Part shown: one piece after another, positions 47,455 through 59,567 of the stretch
How positions within the stretch are numbered: the first letter of the stretch is position 1
Layout of the letters: each line of letters starts with the position of its first letter
Assembly (NCBI RefSeq): GCF_029168945.1
Contig: NC_083602.1
Span: forward strand, 90,096,027-90,160,026
Reading direction: 5' to 3'
DNA: 64,000 nt
DNA from: Cannabis sativa
Taxonomy: Eukaryota > Streptophyta > Magnoliopsida > Rosales > Cannabaceae
The notes under the pieces: model-generated
What the model was told of the DNA's origin: nothing
What the model saw: the letters and a program-made list of their open reading frames with translations, nothing else
The model's database searches: none
Position numbers and translations under genes: made by a program

Positions 47455-49723
47455 ATGGTGGAGACAAGAGCTACACGTCACCCTCGCCCTCTAGAAGACG
47501 CTCAAGATCCCAACGAAGAGGATGTAGCTTCAAGGGCAGCAGAGGAGTCCGAGGAAGAAATTCCAGATGAGAACCATGAGGAACACCTCGACGAATACGC
47601 TTACGATGATGGAAGCTACCGAGAGCTGGTGCTCCTCAGACAAAAAGCCATCGATCACGAAGCTGAGATCGAAGCTCAGAAAGTGCAAAATCAAAAAATG
47701 CACGAGGTGATGCTAGCCATGCAAAAAGCCATGGAGGCCGCTGGCATTCACGTGCATCCCAAGGCAATGGCCGCTGGACTCGATGGGGAGCCAGCTACGT
47801 CGTCGCCCAATTCCCAGCAACAAAGGCCCAGGGAACCTAGCCCTATAAGGCACCCTGCTGAGGAAAACCAAACGAAAAACCCTACTTCTGCCCCTGGTCG
47901 GAAGAAAAAGGCGCAGGATCCGCGCAAGGTCCGCTCAGATTTCCCTAAAGGGAAAGGTCCGCAGAGGGGCAAGCCCCGAAGAGGGAGTCTTGGCCCTCAG
48001 GATCGAGGGGACCGAAAGAGCGTTTCCGTGCACCAGAACCGGGGGTAGAGGAAGAGGAGGACGAAATGTCCACCCGTTGATTTGAGAAATCAAATCAATG
48101 GGAATCAAGGTGACCTCCGGGATCACCTTGATCAAAAGATACGGACCCGAAGTCTCCTCGGGTACTGTAAACGAAGGGATTATGGCAGAGCTTGCCAGCC
48201 TTCGAAAAGATATTGCCCGAGTCTCCCGAAGGCAGAAGGGAGATGACTCCGACTCGGACAGTGAGGACCGGGAGCCCTGCGCCAAGCATATCCTGGAGGC
48301 GGAGCTCCCTAAAAACTTCAAAATGCCCGAAATGGCGGCATATACTGGGAACTCCGACCCCAGCGATCACCTGTCACGATTCAATCGAGTCATGACAGTC
48401 ATGCGGGTCAGCAATGACGCCAAGTGCCTATGCTTCCCCCTCACTCTGAGCGGCTCGGCGGAGGAGTGGTTCAAGAAACTAGAACCAGGATCGGTGGGAT
48501 GTTGGAACAAACTCCAAACCAACTTCCGGAGGCAATTTGTCGCCGCCAGGAAGGTAAATTTGGAAGTTAGTGCCTTGACTAACATCAAGCAACTACCCAC
48601 CGAGACTTTGAAAAATTACATCAAGAGGTTCCGAGAGGAAGCCTCGAGGACCAAGAAGGTTGACGACGGACAACAGCTTGCGCTTCTCCAAGCAGGAATC
48701 CGTACTGGGACTCCCTTCTGGAACGAATTACAGCAAGAAGGCGCTGCTAGCCTTCAGGACTTCCAGAAGCGAGTCCAAAAATATATTAACCTCGAAGAAG
48801 CCCAGATTGTGGCTTACGGAGGCTATTATCCAACCGGGATGGCAGGATACATGCAGGAGTATCGCCCTCGGGTACTGTCCCGACCGCGACCCCTCCGGTT
48901 AGTGGCATACAGTTTTCTGCCACTCCCGGGTACAACCAAGGGCAAGTTCTGCCCCCGGCATCCTCCCATTACGGCAATCCGTCCGGGGTGAATGGACGGG
49001 CTCCTTCACAGGCTGCCCCAACCGCTAGCTTAACAGGCCCCACTCAAGGGTCTAGAAGCAAGAGGTCCTCCAAGGGCGACACCGAACGGGAGAGAAGCGC
49101 CAAAAGAAGGGGTACACACCCCAATACACCCGATACACAGAGCTCACGGACTCTCAGGAACGTGTCTATTTTGCCACAAGGCAGAATACGCATTACCGGA
49201 GACCCCAGCCTTTGTACAGGGACAGCTCTCGGAGAGATCCGAGCAAAAGGTGCGAATATCACAATGACATCGGTCACAGCACCAACGAGTGTAAAAATCT
49301 CAAGGATGAGATTGAGAATCTGATCCGGTTGGGCCACCTCTATGAGTGGATCAAAAATAGGTTACCCCACCTTAACCCGGGGCAGGTGGCCGGGGGCATG
49401 CCTTCGGGGACACCAGGGGGTACGGCGGAGTATTGCCTCCGTTTGCTCCCGCAGGTGACACCCAGCATATACCCGGACTACCGCCTCGGCCTAATGGACG
49501 GGTAGCCATGATCTCCGGAGGACCCCATATCGGAGGAAACACTCGGAAGGAGCGAAAGAGATATGCCGAGGCCGCAAGGCACAGTGAAGTGTGGGAGGTC
49601 ACTCAACTCCCAGCTCAAAGGCCTCGGCTAATGGACCAACCCATAACGTTCACGGAAGAAGACGCCAAGACGGTGCGTTTTCCTCATCACGACCGTAGTC
49701 ATAGAGACCCCCAGTGCAAATAA
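47455..49723 (+). pseudogene. gag region of the Tat element, several frameshifts
   Basis: Opens MVETRATRHPRPLED at 47455 with an acidic coiled-coil-like N-terminus. The frame breaks at about 48046, resumes by 48098 with a gag core (AAYTGNSDPSDHLSRFN, GSAEEWFKKL, NFRRQFVAARK, KNYIKRFREEASR), breaks again near 48870, and resumes in another frame near 49212 with CEYHNDIGHSTNECKNL, a zinc-knuckle-like segment. It breaks again near 49400-49430. At least four frame changes make it non-functional. Confidence 0.85.
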
Positions 49724-49724
49724 A

Positions 49725-52465
49725 GTGGTGGCCAGGGTCCTGATTGATAATGGAAGTTCCGTGAACTTGCTCTTCAAAGAGGCCTTCACTGCGATAGGAT
49801 TGACCGACCGGGACCTCTCTCCTAGCGGATCGCAGCTCACAGGGTTTAACGGGACAACTCTAATCCCGATGGGAAAAGTCAGGCTCCCAGTTACCCTGTG
49901 CCCGGACACTCCACAGAGCACGTTTAAGTACTGCACCTTCGTGGTGGTAGACTGTCCAACAGCCTACAACGCAATCTTAGGCCGACCGGCCCTCGTCGAC
50001 TTCGGTGCAATAACTTCTATCCGACACCTATGCCTAAAATTTCCTACCCAGGAAGCCGGAGTCGGAACGGTGAGGGGAAACCAGGGAGAGGCCAGGCAAT
50101 GTTACAACGTTGCCACCCATTTGCCAGTGCTCATGGTCCGGGGGCCCCCTGAAGTAGAGAAGGCTGAAGAAGACGAGTTGGATCCTCGTATAGGATCCGA
50201 AAGGGTCGTAGAACCAATGGAGGACGTCGAAGAGATACCAGTGTGCGACGACGACTCCACCAAAGTACTCCGGATAGGGAGAGGCCTAGATCCGGAGGAA
50301 AAGGATAAAATAATAAAAACACTGAAGAGCGCCATTGATGTTTTTGCGTGGCGCCAAGAGGACATGACCGGCATCAGCCCTCATGTCATCACCCATGTCC
50401 TCAACGTCAATCCGGACATGCCCCCTATACAACAAAAGAGACGCCCGCTCGACTCGGCGAAAGCCGAGGCCTTAGAGAAAGAGGTGGATAAACTTTTGTC
50501 CAACAGCATGATCCGCGACGTATACTATCCGGAATGGCTGGCCAATCCGGTCCTGGTGCCCAAGCCGAACGGAACTTGGCGGGTTTGCATAGATTTCACA
50601 GATCTAAACAAAGCCTGCCCAAAGGACTGCTTTCCGCTGCCCAGGATTGACCAGATGGTGGACGCCACCTCCGGATTCAAACTGTTATCTTTCATGGATG
50701 CCTATGCGGGGTACAATCAAATAAAGATGCATACGGCAGACCAGGAGTGCACTAGCTTCAGGACCGATAGGGGGGTATACTGTTATCTAGTCATGCCTTT
50801 CGGATTTGAAAAAGCAGGAAAGCGACCTATCAAAGAATGGTTAACCGGATGTTTAAAGGCCTCCTGGGACGAAACATGGAAGTATATGTAGACGACATGC
50901 TCGTCAAATCCAAAGCATGCAATAGCCATGCAGACGACTTAGAAGAATGTTTCGAAGTCGTTCGGAGATACGGCATGAAGCTCAATCCGAAGAAGTGTAC
51001 CTTCGGAGTCAAGTCGGGAAAATTCCTGGGCTTCATAGTCAGCCAGAGAGGGATTGAGGCGAACCCGGAGAAAATTCAAGCTCTCTTGGACATGCCATCC
51101 CCCAGGAAGCATAAGGACGTGCAAAGTTTGACCGGAAAGGTAGCCGCGTTGAGCCGTTTTATCTCACGATCCACGGACAAGTGCATACCCTTCTTCAACA
51201 TACTGAAGAAATGCCAAAAGTTCGAATGGACGGACGAATGCGAGGAGGCATTCAAAAGGTTAAAAGACCATATGGCAAAACCTCCTATCCTATCAAAGCC
51301 CGTCCTTGGAGAAGACTTGTTCCTTTACTTGGCGGTCTCCGAACATGCGGTCAGTGCTGCATTGGTCCGGGAGGAAGAAAAGGTCCAGCATCCCGTGTAC
51401 TATGTTAGTAAACGCATGATAGGAGCCGAGACGAGGTACCCGGTCATCGAAAAACTGGTATTCTGCCTCCTGATGGCATCACGGAAGTTGAGACCCTACT
51501 TCCAAGCCCATCCAATCAGAGTTTTGACCAATCATCCACTCCGGCAAGTCCTCCAGAAACCTGAAGCCTCCGGAAGACTCCTCAAATGGGCAATGGAACT
51601 GAGTCAGTTTGACTTGCATTACGTGCCCCGGATTTCTGTAAAAGGCCAAGCCTTGGCAGACTTCATCACCGAATGTAATGAAGCCGAGGCAACAGCCAAT
51701 ACTCCGGAGCCACCCATCCCCACTTGGAGAGTATTCGTGGATGGAGCTTCAAACGAAAACGGTTCGGGAGCCGGAGTAGCTATGATATCACCCACCGGGT
51801 TGCGGCTCCAGGCAGCACTCCGATTCAACTTCACAGCTTCGAACAATGAAGCCGAATATGAGGCTCTAATAGCAGGGCTAAGATTGGCTAAAGCTGTAGG
51901 AGCCAAGAGGGTGGAAATCTACAGTGATTCCCAGCTGGTCGTAAACCAAGTTTCCGGAGAATACCAAACCCGCGGCGAAAGAATGGCCGCGTACGTAACA
52001 ATAGTCCGGGAACTGCTCCACGAGTTCACGGACTACAAAATAGAAAGAATCCCCCGAGAAAAGAACGCTCATGCGGACTGTCTGGCTAAGTTAGCCTCGG
52101 ATAGTGAAATCGAAGAACTGGGGGTAGTACCCGTGGAACGCTTGGCAGAGCCAAGCATCAAAATAAAAGAGACCACACAAACGGTTGGGCAAGAACCCAG
52201 CTGGATGGTCCCCATCATAAAATACATAACCACAGGTGAGTTGCCCCAAGAGAGGGCACTGTCTCGAAAGATTCAGTATCAGGCTCATCGTTATGTAATG
52301 ATGGACCAAATTCTCTACCGGAGAGGACTCAGCATGCCTTATTTAAGGTGTGTATCGGACCCTGAAGCTAGACAAATCATGCTGGAGGTCCACGAAGGGT
52401 TCTGTGGAGATCATACGGGAGGACCCAGCCTCTCAAAGAAAATATTGAGGCAGGGATACTTCTGG
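49725..52465 (+). pseudogene. pol of the Tat element: protease, RT, RNase H and archaeal-type RNase H; frameshifted and cut by Athila
   Basis: Protease VLIDNGSSVNLLF near the start (usual catalytic DNGSS); RT from about 50470 (WLANPVLVPKPNG, RVCIDFTDLNKACPKD, SFMDAYAGYNQI). A frameshift at about 50805-50837 falls just after VMPFG. RT continues in the next frame with VYVDDMLVKS (catalytic DD at about 50891) and LNPKKCTFGV. Next come an RT-associated RNase H with LYLAVSEHAVSAAL (catalytic Asp already replaced, common in this lineage) and archaeal-type RNase H WRVFVDGASNENGSGAG ... SNNEAEYEALIAGL ... IYSDSQLVVNQV ... HADCLAKLAS (51725-52100). The frame ends at 52465 in the integrase N-terminus, interrupted by the Athila LTR. 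Confidence 0.9.
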
Positions 52466-53997
52466 TGATAACTCTAAGATTTAGAGTTATTATCATATCT
52501 TTAAGCTTGAATTTAATGTGAATTGTGGATCAATTAATGTTTATATTGTGTAATTGTGTCTAGTTTGTTGTGTCTTTGTAATAAATGAAAGTGTGTGTGT
52601 TAGTAAGTGTTAAATAGACTTATGTTATTGTTTTTATGTGTTTTAAGCAGAAAAAATACAAGAATAGGTATCTGAAAATTTTTGGGACAAAGGGAAAAAG
52701 GAGCAGGAAAATGATTATTGCTGACTGGCATTGCTGTAGCATTCATCGCGTAGCAATCTGTCAGCCCAGTAAGTTTATTTTGGCAGAATGTCCAGCTGGC
52801 TTTAATGAAAAGAAAAACGAGCTGAGGTGGCGGAATTTGGCTAGTGACTCAACAAACATGTGGAAAATGAAGGACAAGTGGGTGATGATTGGGATTTCCA
52901 ATTAGGGTAAACTTTGGTACCCTAATTGGGGAGCAAAAAGAAAAAGGGAGAAGGATTAAAAAAGAGGGTGGCTGCACTTGAATGAAGTACGAAATATACA
53001 GCAGAGAAAAAGAAAGTTTCTAAGTACTAAGAAGGAAGAAGAGTACAAAGAAGAAGAAGATTGAGAAGAAGGAGAAGAAGGCAACATTCAAAGAAGGATT
53101 TGAGCTCAACACTCATCTCTCTTGCTCTCCACTTCGTTTTGTATCATGTTCTTCACTTTAAGCTTTTCTTTAACTTCATGAACAACATACTTTCTGGTTT
53201 TGAGTTTCAAATTTCAGCTATGAACTAAACTTGTTTGAGATTTGGGTGGTTATAAACCCTTGTATGGACTAGTGTTTTGATTTTGCAATGATGAAGTAAT
53301 CTTGGCTTAGTTCAATTAGTTGTGATGAAATGTTGAATGAATGTTAATTTTTGGCCATCTTTAACATTTAGCAAGCTAGATCTTACTTGGAAAAGTAAGA
53401 CCTAGTTGAACCCTTCTAATTGATGCATGATTTTTACCTTTACTTTTAGGTATTAATTAGTAGTGAAATAGGAATATTTTGCTACCATGTATAACTAAGG
53501 ATTTGATGCTTTATTGGGCTATTTGTGATCTAAACTGATGTAGGAATGCATTGTGAGGTTATGAATGGTTAGTTGCAAGTTTTGGAAAAAGCTTGCTGGT
53601 TTTTGTTGAAATTTGTTAACTCTTGAGGATTCTTTGAGAGTCATTGTTTGGTCATTCTTTGTATCAACTGGGACATACAAGTGGAAATTAATCACCCAAG
53701 TCTATTTTCTAAATCTGAAATTACCACCATTTTAATCACTTTTAGTTCCTTATTTTTAGTTTATTTAGTTTAAAAAATTAGTTCTCAAATTTAGAATCAA
53801 GGCTACAAAATTTTCTCATGAATTAATGTGTTACTTTATTTTATTTTTATTTGAAATTCTTGGAATTAATTTTAGTTGATTTAACATTATTTAGTAAAAA
53901 GTCCCTGTGGAGACGAACTTTGATTACTTATCATTGTATTACTTGTTTGTGATTGTGTACACTTGCGCAATTATAAAGCAATATAATTTTCACAACA
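52466..53997 (+). repeat. 5' LTR of the Athila element (1532 bp)
   Basis: Starts TGATAACTCTAAGATTTAGA immediately after the Tat frame and ends CACAACA, followed by AG and the primer-binding site. The length is typical of Athila LTRs. No 3' LTR copy is available in the window for dating. Confidence 0.85.
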
Positions 53998-54003
53998 AGT
54001 TTT

Positions 54004-54021
54004 TGGCGCCGTTCTTGGGGA
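54004..54021 (+). promoter_or_regulatory. Primer-binding site, tRNA-Asp type
   Basis: TGGCGCCGTTCTTGGGGA, matching the usual Athila/Tat TGGCGCCGTTGCCGGGGA at all but three positions. Confidence 0.85.
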
Positions 54022-54125
54022 CTTTTAAGTTCTAAATTTTGTTTTATCAACTAATTGACATTCTAAGAATTTTTGTGCTTTTAATCTTGCTGGTTTTTCT
54101 TTGAAATCTCAGGTATCTATAGTGT

Positions 54126-57100
54126 ATGAACCAACAAGAGGACTTTGAACTTGCTCCTATTGATCCCGAGATTGAACGTACATTCCGAAGAAGAAGAAGG
54201 GTTCAAAAGGCTAAGGGTCGAGATATCATGGCTGAAAATTTTGATGATGATGGGGTTGCTCCACAAATTGCTAATCCCGTCATGTTGGCAGATGATCGAG
54301 CAAGGGCTATAAGGGAGTATGCAGCCCCCATGTTTAATGAGCTCAATCCAGGCATTGTGAGGCCTGAAATACAAGCACCGCACTTTGAGCTCAAGCCAGT
54401 GATGTTTCAAATGCTCCAAACCGTGGGGCAATTCAGCGGGATGCCAACTGAAGATCCTCACCTCCATCTCCGTTCATTTTTGGAGGTGAGTGATTCTTTC
54501 AAGATCCAAGGAGTGAGTGAAGAGGTGTTAAGGTTGAAGCTATTCCCATTCTCATTACGAGACCGAGCTAGATCATGGCTCAACACTTTGCCGCCTGATT
54601 CTGTGACCAATTGGAATGACCTTGCTGAGAAGTTTCTGAGGAAATACTTTCCTCCTACTAGAAATGCAAAATTCAGAAGTGAGATCATGTCTTTTCAGCA
54701 ACTTGAAGATGAGTCCACAAGTGATGCGTGGGAGAGGTTTAAGGAACTTTTGCGAAAGTGTCCACATCATGGCATTCCACATTGTATTCAGATGGAGACT
54801 TTTTATAATGGGTTGAATGCAGCTTCTCGAATGGTGTTAGATGCATCGGCCAATGGTGCTATTTTGTCGAAGTCTTACAATGAAGCATTTGAGATTTTGG
54901 AGACCATTGCAAGTAACAACTACCAATGGTCCAACACAAGAGCTCCAACAAGTAGAAAAGTGGCGGGAGTCCTTGAGGTAGATGCAATAACAGCTTTGAC
55001 AGCTCAAATGGCTTCCATGACGAATGTTTTGAAGAATTTGAGTATTGGGAATGCTAAAAATATTCAACCAGCTGCTACCATTCAAAGTGATGATGTCTCA
55101 TGTGTGTTTTGTGGAGAAGGGCATGTGTTTGAGAAGTGTCCATCTAATCCGGAGTCCGTTTGTTACATGGGAAATCAGAATTTTAACAGAAACAATGGGG
55201 CATTCTCAAACTCTTACAATCAATCTTGGAAGAATCATCCTAATTTTTCTTGGGGGGGTCAAGGAGCAAGCTCAAGTACCGCACCAGCCCAAGGAAGACA
55301 AGCATATCCACCGGGTTTTTCACAACAACCCCGACATTCACAACATGCTCAAAATGCCCAACCAAGCTCTTTGGAGAGTCTTATGCGGGATTATATGGCA
55401 AAAAATGATGCGGTGATACAAAGTCAAGCTGCCTCTCTTCGAAACTTAGAGTTGCAACTTGGACATTTGGCCAATGAATTGAAAGCTAGGCCGCAAGGTT
55501 CTTTGCCTAGTGACACGGAGAATCCAAGGAGGGATGGGAAGGAGCAATGCAAATCCATTCACTTGAGGAGTGGCAAGCATCTGAAAAATTCCGAGGAGGA
55601 AATAAAGGGTAGTGGGGAGCCCACTTCAATCCAAAATGACGAAAAGTTGAGTAAAAAAACTGCCCAGAAAATTGCTGATACCAGACCAGTTGATACAGCA
55701 TCGGGTCAGCAATCTGACAGTCAGCAATCCGCACCAGTATGTACTAAACCACCCCTTCCATTTCCTCAAAGATTTCGGAAACAGCAGCAAGATGGGCAAT
55801 TCAAGAAGTTTTTAGATGTGTTGAAGCAGCTCCATATCAATATTCCATTGGTGGAAGCATTGGAGCAAATGCCAAATTATGTCAAGTTCTTAAAAGACAT
55901 TTTGACGAAGAAAAGGAGGTTGGGGGAGTTTGAAACTGTAGCTCTTACCGAAGGATGCAGCGCCATGTTGAAAAGTAAGATTCCACCGAAGTTGAAGGAT
56001 CCGGGTAGTTTTACAATCCCTTGCTCTATTGGGGGGCGGGATGTTGGAAGAGCCTTATGTGATTTGGGTGCAAGCATCAACCTCATGCCTATGTCGATCT
56101 TTAAGAAGTTGGGTATTGGTGAAGCACGTCCTACAACTGTTACATTGCAACTTGCTGACAGGTCCATGGCCCATCCGGAAGGAAAAATAGAAGATGTTCT
56201 AGTACAGGTTGACAAGTTCATTTTTCCAGCTGATTTCATCATCCTAGACTATGAAGCTGATCGAGATGTACCTATTATCTTGGGTCGACCATTCCTTGCT
56301 ACCGGGAGAACTCTGATTGATGTGCAAAATGGGGAGCTCACAATGAGGGTGAATGATCAAAAAGTCACCTTTAATGTGTTCAATGCTATGAGATTTCCGG
56401 ATGAGATAGAAGAGTGTTCCCGCATAAGTGTAATTGATTCGCTAGTGGCTGAAAAATTTCACAAGGAAGCTTGGAGGGATGAGAAATTTATAAGTTCTTT
56501 TGATGAGCTTGAAGACTTGAGTGAAGATGAAGACAACCAAGTTGCTTGGGTGGAGCCATTGCAACCTATTCCTAACTTCAAGAAGCCCTTTGAGTCTTTG
56601 GAGTTGAAGGAAAGTAATTTTAAGCCTCCAAAACCCTCCATCCAAGAACCACCGAAGTTGGAGTTGAAACCCTTGCCAAGCCATCTGAAGTATGCCTATT
56701 TGGGGGAGAATGACACGCTGCCCGTTATTATAGCATCAAACTTGGTAGTTGAAAATGAAGGTGCTTTGCTAGAGGTGTTGAAAAAGCATAAGAGAGCAAT
56801 CGGGTGGACTATGGCGGACATAAGGGGTATTAGTCCAACGATTTGCACACACAAGATACTTTTAGAAGCTGGTTGTAGTAATTCTGTTGAGCATCAGCGA
56901 AGATTGAATCCTGTCATGAAAGAAGTGGTGCGAAAAGAAGTGATCAAGTGGCTAGATTATGGTATTGTGTACCCAATTTCGGATAGCTCATGGGTTAGTC
57001 CTGTTCAATGTGTGCCCAAGAAAGGAGGAGTCACGGTGGTGGCCAATGCAAACAATGAGTTGATTCCTACTCGAACCGTGACTGGTTGGAGGGTGTGTAT

Positions 57101-59567
57101 GGACTACCGGAAGCTAAACAATGCTACTCGGAAGGATCATTTCCCGCTGCCATTTATTGACCAAATGTTGGATCGTTTGGCGGGAAAAGAGTTTTATTGC
57201 TTTCTTGACGGATATTCGGGTTACAATCAGATTTCTATAGCACCGGAAGACCAAGAGAAAACCACCTTCACTTGTCCATATGGTACCTTTGCCTTTAGGA
57301 GGATGCCATTTGGATTGTGCAATGCTCCCGCAACTTTCCAAAGGTGTATGATGGCTATTTTCTCGGATATGGCTGAAAGTATTTTGGAGATATTCATGGA
57401 TGACTTCTCTATCTATGGGGATTCATTTGGGGTGTGTTTGGAGAATTTGGAAAGAGTGTTAGCAAGATGTGAAGAAACCAACTTGGTGCTTAATTGGGAG
57501 AAATGTCACTTCATGGTTCAAGAGGGTATTGTGTTGGGTCACAAAGTGTCTAGCAAGGGGATAGAAGTTGACAAGGCAAAGCTAGAAGTGATTGAGAAGC
57601 TACCAGCCCCTACAACGGTGAAAGGCATTAGAAGCTTCCTTGGACACGCGGGTTTCTATAGGCGCTTCATTAAAGACTTTTCTAAGGTGTCCAAACCCTT
57701 GTGTAACTTGCTAGAACAAAATAGACCATTTGAGTTTACCGCTGAATGTAATGAAGCATTTTTGAAGTTGAAGACAGCTCTTGTTACGGCTCCCGTGATT
57801 GTAGCACCCGATTGGTCATTGCCCTTTGAACTCATGTGTGATGCAAGTGATTTTGCCGTTGGGGCCGTTCTTGGGCAGCGGAAGAATAAGATCTTTCATT
57901 CCATTTATTATGCAAGCAAAACTCTTGTTGATGCCCAAATTAACTACACCACTACTGAGAAAGAGTTGCTAGCGGTGGTTTTTGCCTTTGAGAAATTCAG
58001 ATCGTATCTTGTGGGAACCAAGGTGGTTGTGTATAATGATCATTCGGCAATCAAGTATTTGATAACCAAGAAAGATTCTAAACCGAGGCTTATTCGTTGG
58101 GTTTTGTTGCTACAAGAGTTTGACTTGGAAATTCGAGACAGAAAAGGGACAGAAAACAAAGTGGCGGATCATCTCTCTAGGTTGGAAACTAACAATCACA
58201 GCAGCCACTTAGAGGGAGAATTCCAAATTCAAGACTCATTCCCAGATGAGCAACTGCTATTGGTAGAGCAAACACGGGTACCATGGTATGCAGACATTGT
58301 TAATTACTTAGTTGGAGGTGCCCATCCACCTGATTTTACCAAGCAGCAGCTCAAAAAGTTCCTTCATGATAGCAAGTTTTATTTTTGGGATGAGCCATAC
58401 TTGTACAAGCAGTGCCCTGATCGTATTATGCGGAGATGTGTGCCAATGGGTGAAGTTAGAAGCATCTTGGAGCATTGTCATTCAGCTCCTTATGGTGGCC
58501 ATTTTGGTGGACAACGCACGGCGGCCAAGGTTTTTCAATCTGGGTATTATTGGCCTTCGATTTTTAAAGATGCTCATGCTTTTGTTCAACAATGTGATCG
58601 CTGCCAGAGAGTTGGAAATATCTCCGCCAGGAATGAAATGCCTCTTAATTGTATCTTGGAGGTGGAGTTGTTTGACGTGTGGGGTATCGACTTCATGGGA
58701 CCTTTCCCACAATCCTTTGGGAATCTCTACATTCTAGTGGCGGTGGATTATGTGTCAAAGTGGGTGGAGGCAATTGCTAGTCCCAAGAATGATGCTCGAG
58801 TGGTTATGAAGTTCCTTCATAAACATGTTTTTACAAGGTTTGGGACTCCTAGAGCCTTGATAAGTGATGAGGGAACACACTTTGTGAACAAAGTGTTGGC
58901 TGCCCTCTTGGCAAAATATAGTGTAAAACACAAAATTGCTACTGCATACCACCCACAGACCAACGGGCAAGCTGAAATATCTAATCGGGAAATTAAAGGC
59001 ATATTGGAGAAGGTTGTAAATCCCAACAGAAAAGATTGGTCCCAACGCCTTGATGATGCACTTTGGGCGTATAGGACAGCATATAAAACTCCTCTAGGCA
59101 TGTCTCCATATCGCCTAGTTTATGGGAAAGCATGCCATCTTCCCGTGGAGTTAGAACACAAGGCGTTTTGGGCACTAAAACATCTCAATATGGATATTTC
59201 AAAATTTGGAGAAGCAAGAAAGTTACAGCTGAACGAGTTGGATGAATTGCGTTTGTTTTCCTATGAGAATGCTAAATTGTACAAGGAGAAGACAAAGAGA
59301 TGGCATGATGAGAGAATCAAGGAAAGAGTTTTTGCAAAAGGACAAGAAGTGTTACTTTTTAATTCAAGACTCAAACTCTTTCCGGGAAAATTAAAGTCCC
59401 GTTGGTCTGGCCCGTTTACTGTGCAAGAAGTGACTCCTTTTGGTGCGATTACAGTGAAAGATCAACAATCCGGGAGGGAATTTAAAGTGAACGGGCAGCG
59501 GCTGAAACACTATTGGAGAGGCGAGGTCAACCGAGAGAAGACCTCAATTTCTTTGAAAGATGCTTGA
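54126..59567 (+). CDS. Athila gag-pol polyprotein, uninterrupted, 1813 aa
   Basis: Gag core about residues 85-240 ([48 protein letters not shown]); zinc knuckle [13 protein letters not shown] (326-338); aspartic protease [13 protein letters not shown] with Asp646, and [15 protein letters not shown]. Reverse transcriptase about 945-1120 ([51 protein letters not shown] at 1090-1093); RNase H about 1230-1355 ([39 protein letters not shown]). Integrase zinc-binding [13 protein letters not shown]...CDRCQ (about 1450-1495) and catalytic core with Asp in GIDFMGPF, Asp in ISDEGTHF and the Glu in [14 protein letters not shown]. The C-terminus has [16 protein letters not shown]. No stop or frameshift interrupts it, and all catalytic residues I can check are present. 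It makes the capsid-like particle, processes it, copies the RNA and inserts the DNA. Confidence 0.95.
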   Translation: MNQQEDFELAPIDPEIERTFRRRRRVQKAKGRDIMAENFDDDGVAPQIANPVMLADDRARAIREYAAPMFNELNPGIVRPEIQAPHFELKPVMFQMLQTVGQFSGMPTEDPHLHLRSFLEVSDSFKIQGVSEEVLRLKLFPFSLRDRARSWLNTLPPDSVTNWNDLAEKFLRKYFPPTRNAKFRSEIMSFQQLEDESTSDAWERFKELLRKCPHHGIPHCIQMETFYNGLNAASRMVLDASANGAILSKSYNEAFEILETIASNNYQWSNTRAPTSRKVAGVLEVDAITALTAQMASMTNVLKNLSIGNAKNIQPAATIQSDDVSCVFCGEGHVFEKCPSNPESVCYMGNQNFNRNNGAFSNSYNQSWKNHPNFSWGGQGASSSTAPAQGRQAYPPGFSQQPRHSQHAQNAQPSSLESLMRDYMAKNDAVIQSQAASLRNLELQLGHLANELKARPQGSLPSDTENPRRDGKEQCKSIHLRSGKHLKNSEEEIKGSGEPTSIQNDEKLSKKTAQKIADTRPVDTASGQQSDSQQSAPVCTKPPLPFPQRFRKQQQDGQFKKFLDVLKQLHINIPLVEALEQMPNYVKFLKDILTKKRRLGEFETVALTEGCSAMLKSKIPPKLKDPGSFTIPCSIGGRDVGRALCDLGASINLMPMSIFKKLGIGEARPTTVTLQLADRSMAHPEGKIEDVLVQVDKFIFPADFIILDYEADRDVPIILGRPFLATGRTLIDVQNGELTMRVNDQKVTFNVFNAMRFPDEIEECSRISVIDSLVAEKFHKEAWRDEKFISSFDELEDLSEDEDNQVAWVEPLQPIPNFKKPFESLELKESNFKPPKPSIQEPPKLELKPLPSHLKYAYLGENDTLPVIIASNLVVENEGALLEVLKKHKRAIGWTMADIRGISPTICTHKILLEAGCSNSVEHQRRLNPVMKEVVRKEVIKWLDYGIVYPISDSSWVSPVQCVPKKGGVTVVANANNELIPTRTVTGWRVCMDYRKLNNATRKDHFPLPFIDQMLDRLAGKEFYCFLDGYSGYNQISIAPEDQEKTTFTCPYGTFAFRRMPFGLCNAPATFQRCMMAIFSDMAESILEIFMDDFSIYGDSFGVCLENLERVLARCEETNLVLNWEKCHFMVQEGIVLGHKVSSKGIEVDKAKLEVIEKLPAPTTVKGIRSFLGHAGFYRRFIKDFSKVSKPLCNLLEQNRPFEFTAECNEAFLKLKTALVTAPVIVAPDWSLPFELMCDASDFAVGAVLGQRKNKIFHSIYYASKTLVDAQINYTTTEKELLAVVFAFEKFRSYLVGTKVVVYNDHSAIKYLITKKDSKPRLIRWVLLLQEFDLEIRDRKGTENKVADHLSRLETNNHSSHLEGEFQIQDSFPDEQLLLVEQTRVPWYADIVNYLVGGAHPPDFTKQQLKKFLHDSKFYFWDEPYLYKQCPDRIMRRCVPMGEVRSILEHCHSAPYGGHFGGQRTAAKVFQSGYYWPSIFKDAHAFVQQCDRCQRVGNISARNEMPLNCILEVELFDVWGIDFMGPFPQSFGNLYILVAVDYVSKWVEAIASPKNDARVVMKFLHKHVFTRFGTPRALISDEGTHFVNKVLAALLAKYSVKHKIATAYHPQTNGQAEISNREIKGILEKVVNPNRKDWSQRLDDALWAYRTAYKTPLGMSPYRLVYGKACHLPVELEHKAFWALKHLNMDISKFGEARKLQLNELDELRLFSYENAKLYKEKTKRWHDERIKERVFAKGQEVLLFNSRLKLFPGKLKSRWSGPFTVQEVTPFGAITVKDQQSGREFKVNGQRLKHYWRGEVNREKTSISLKDA

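Larger units (their letters stand above)
46609..52465 (+). mobile_element. Tat-lineage Ty3/gypsy retrotransposon (Retand-like), 5' part, inactivated
   Basis: 5' LTR 46609-47391, leader with a TTGGTGCTTTCATTGAG motif at the primer-site position (47394-47410), gag, protease, reverse transcriptase, and two RNase H domains. It stops at GGATACTTCTGG (start of the integrase zinc-binding region) where the Athila LTR begins. The extra, archaeal-type RNase H is the hallmark of the Tat lineage. It is inserted into the Cassandra LTR; the five bases before it are GAACC. The remainder should lie beyond the right edge of the window, after the Athila element. Confidence 0.9.

Noticed and set aside
53030..53080. 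GAA-rich coding segment in the Athila LTR
   Set aside because: Simple-sequence tract in the LTR; no frame extends beyond it.
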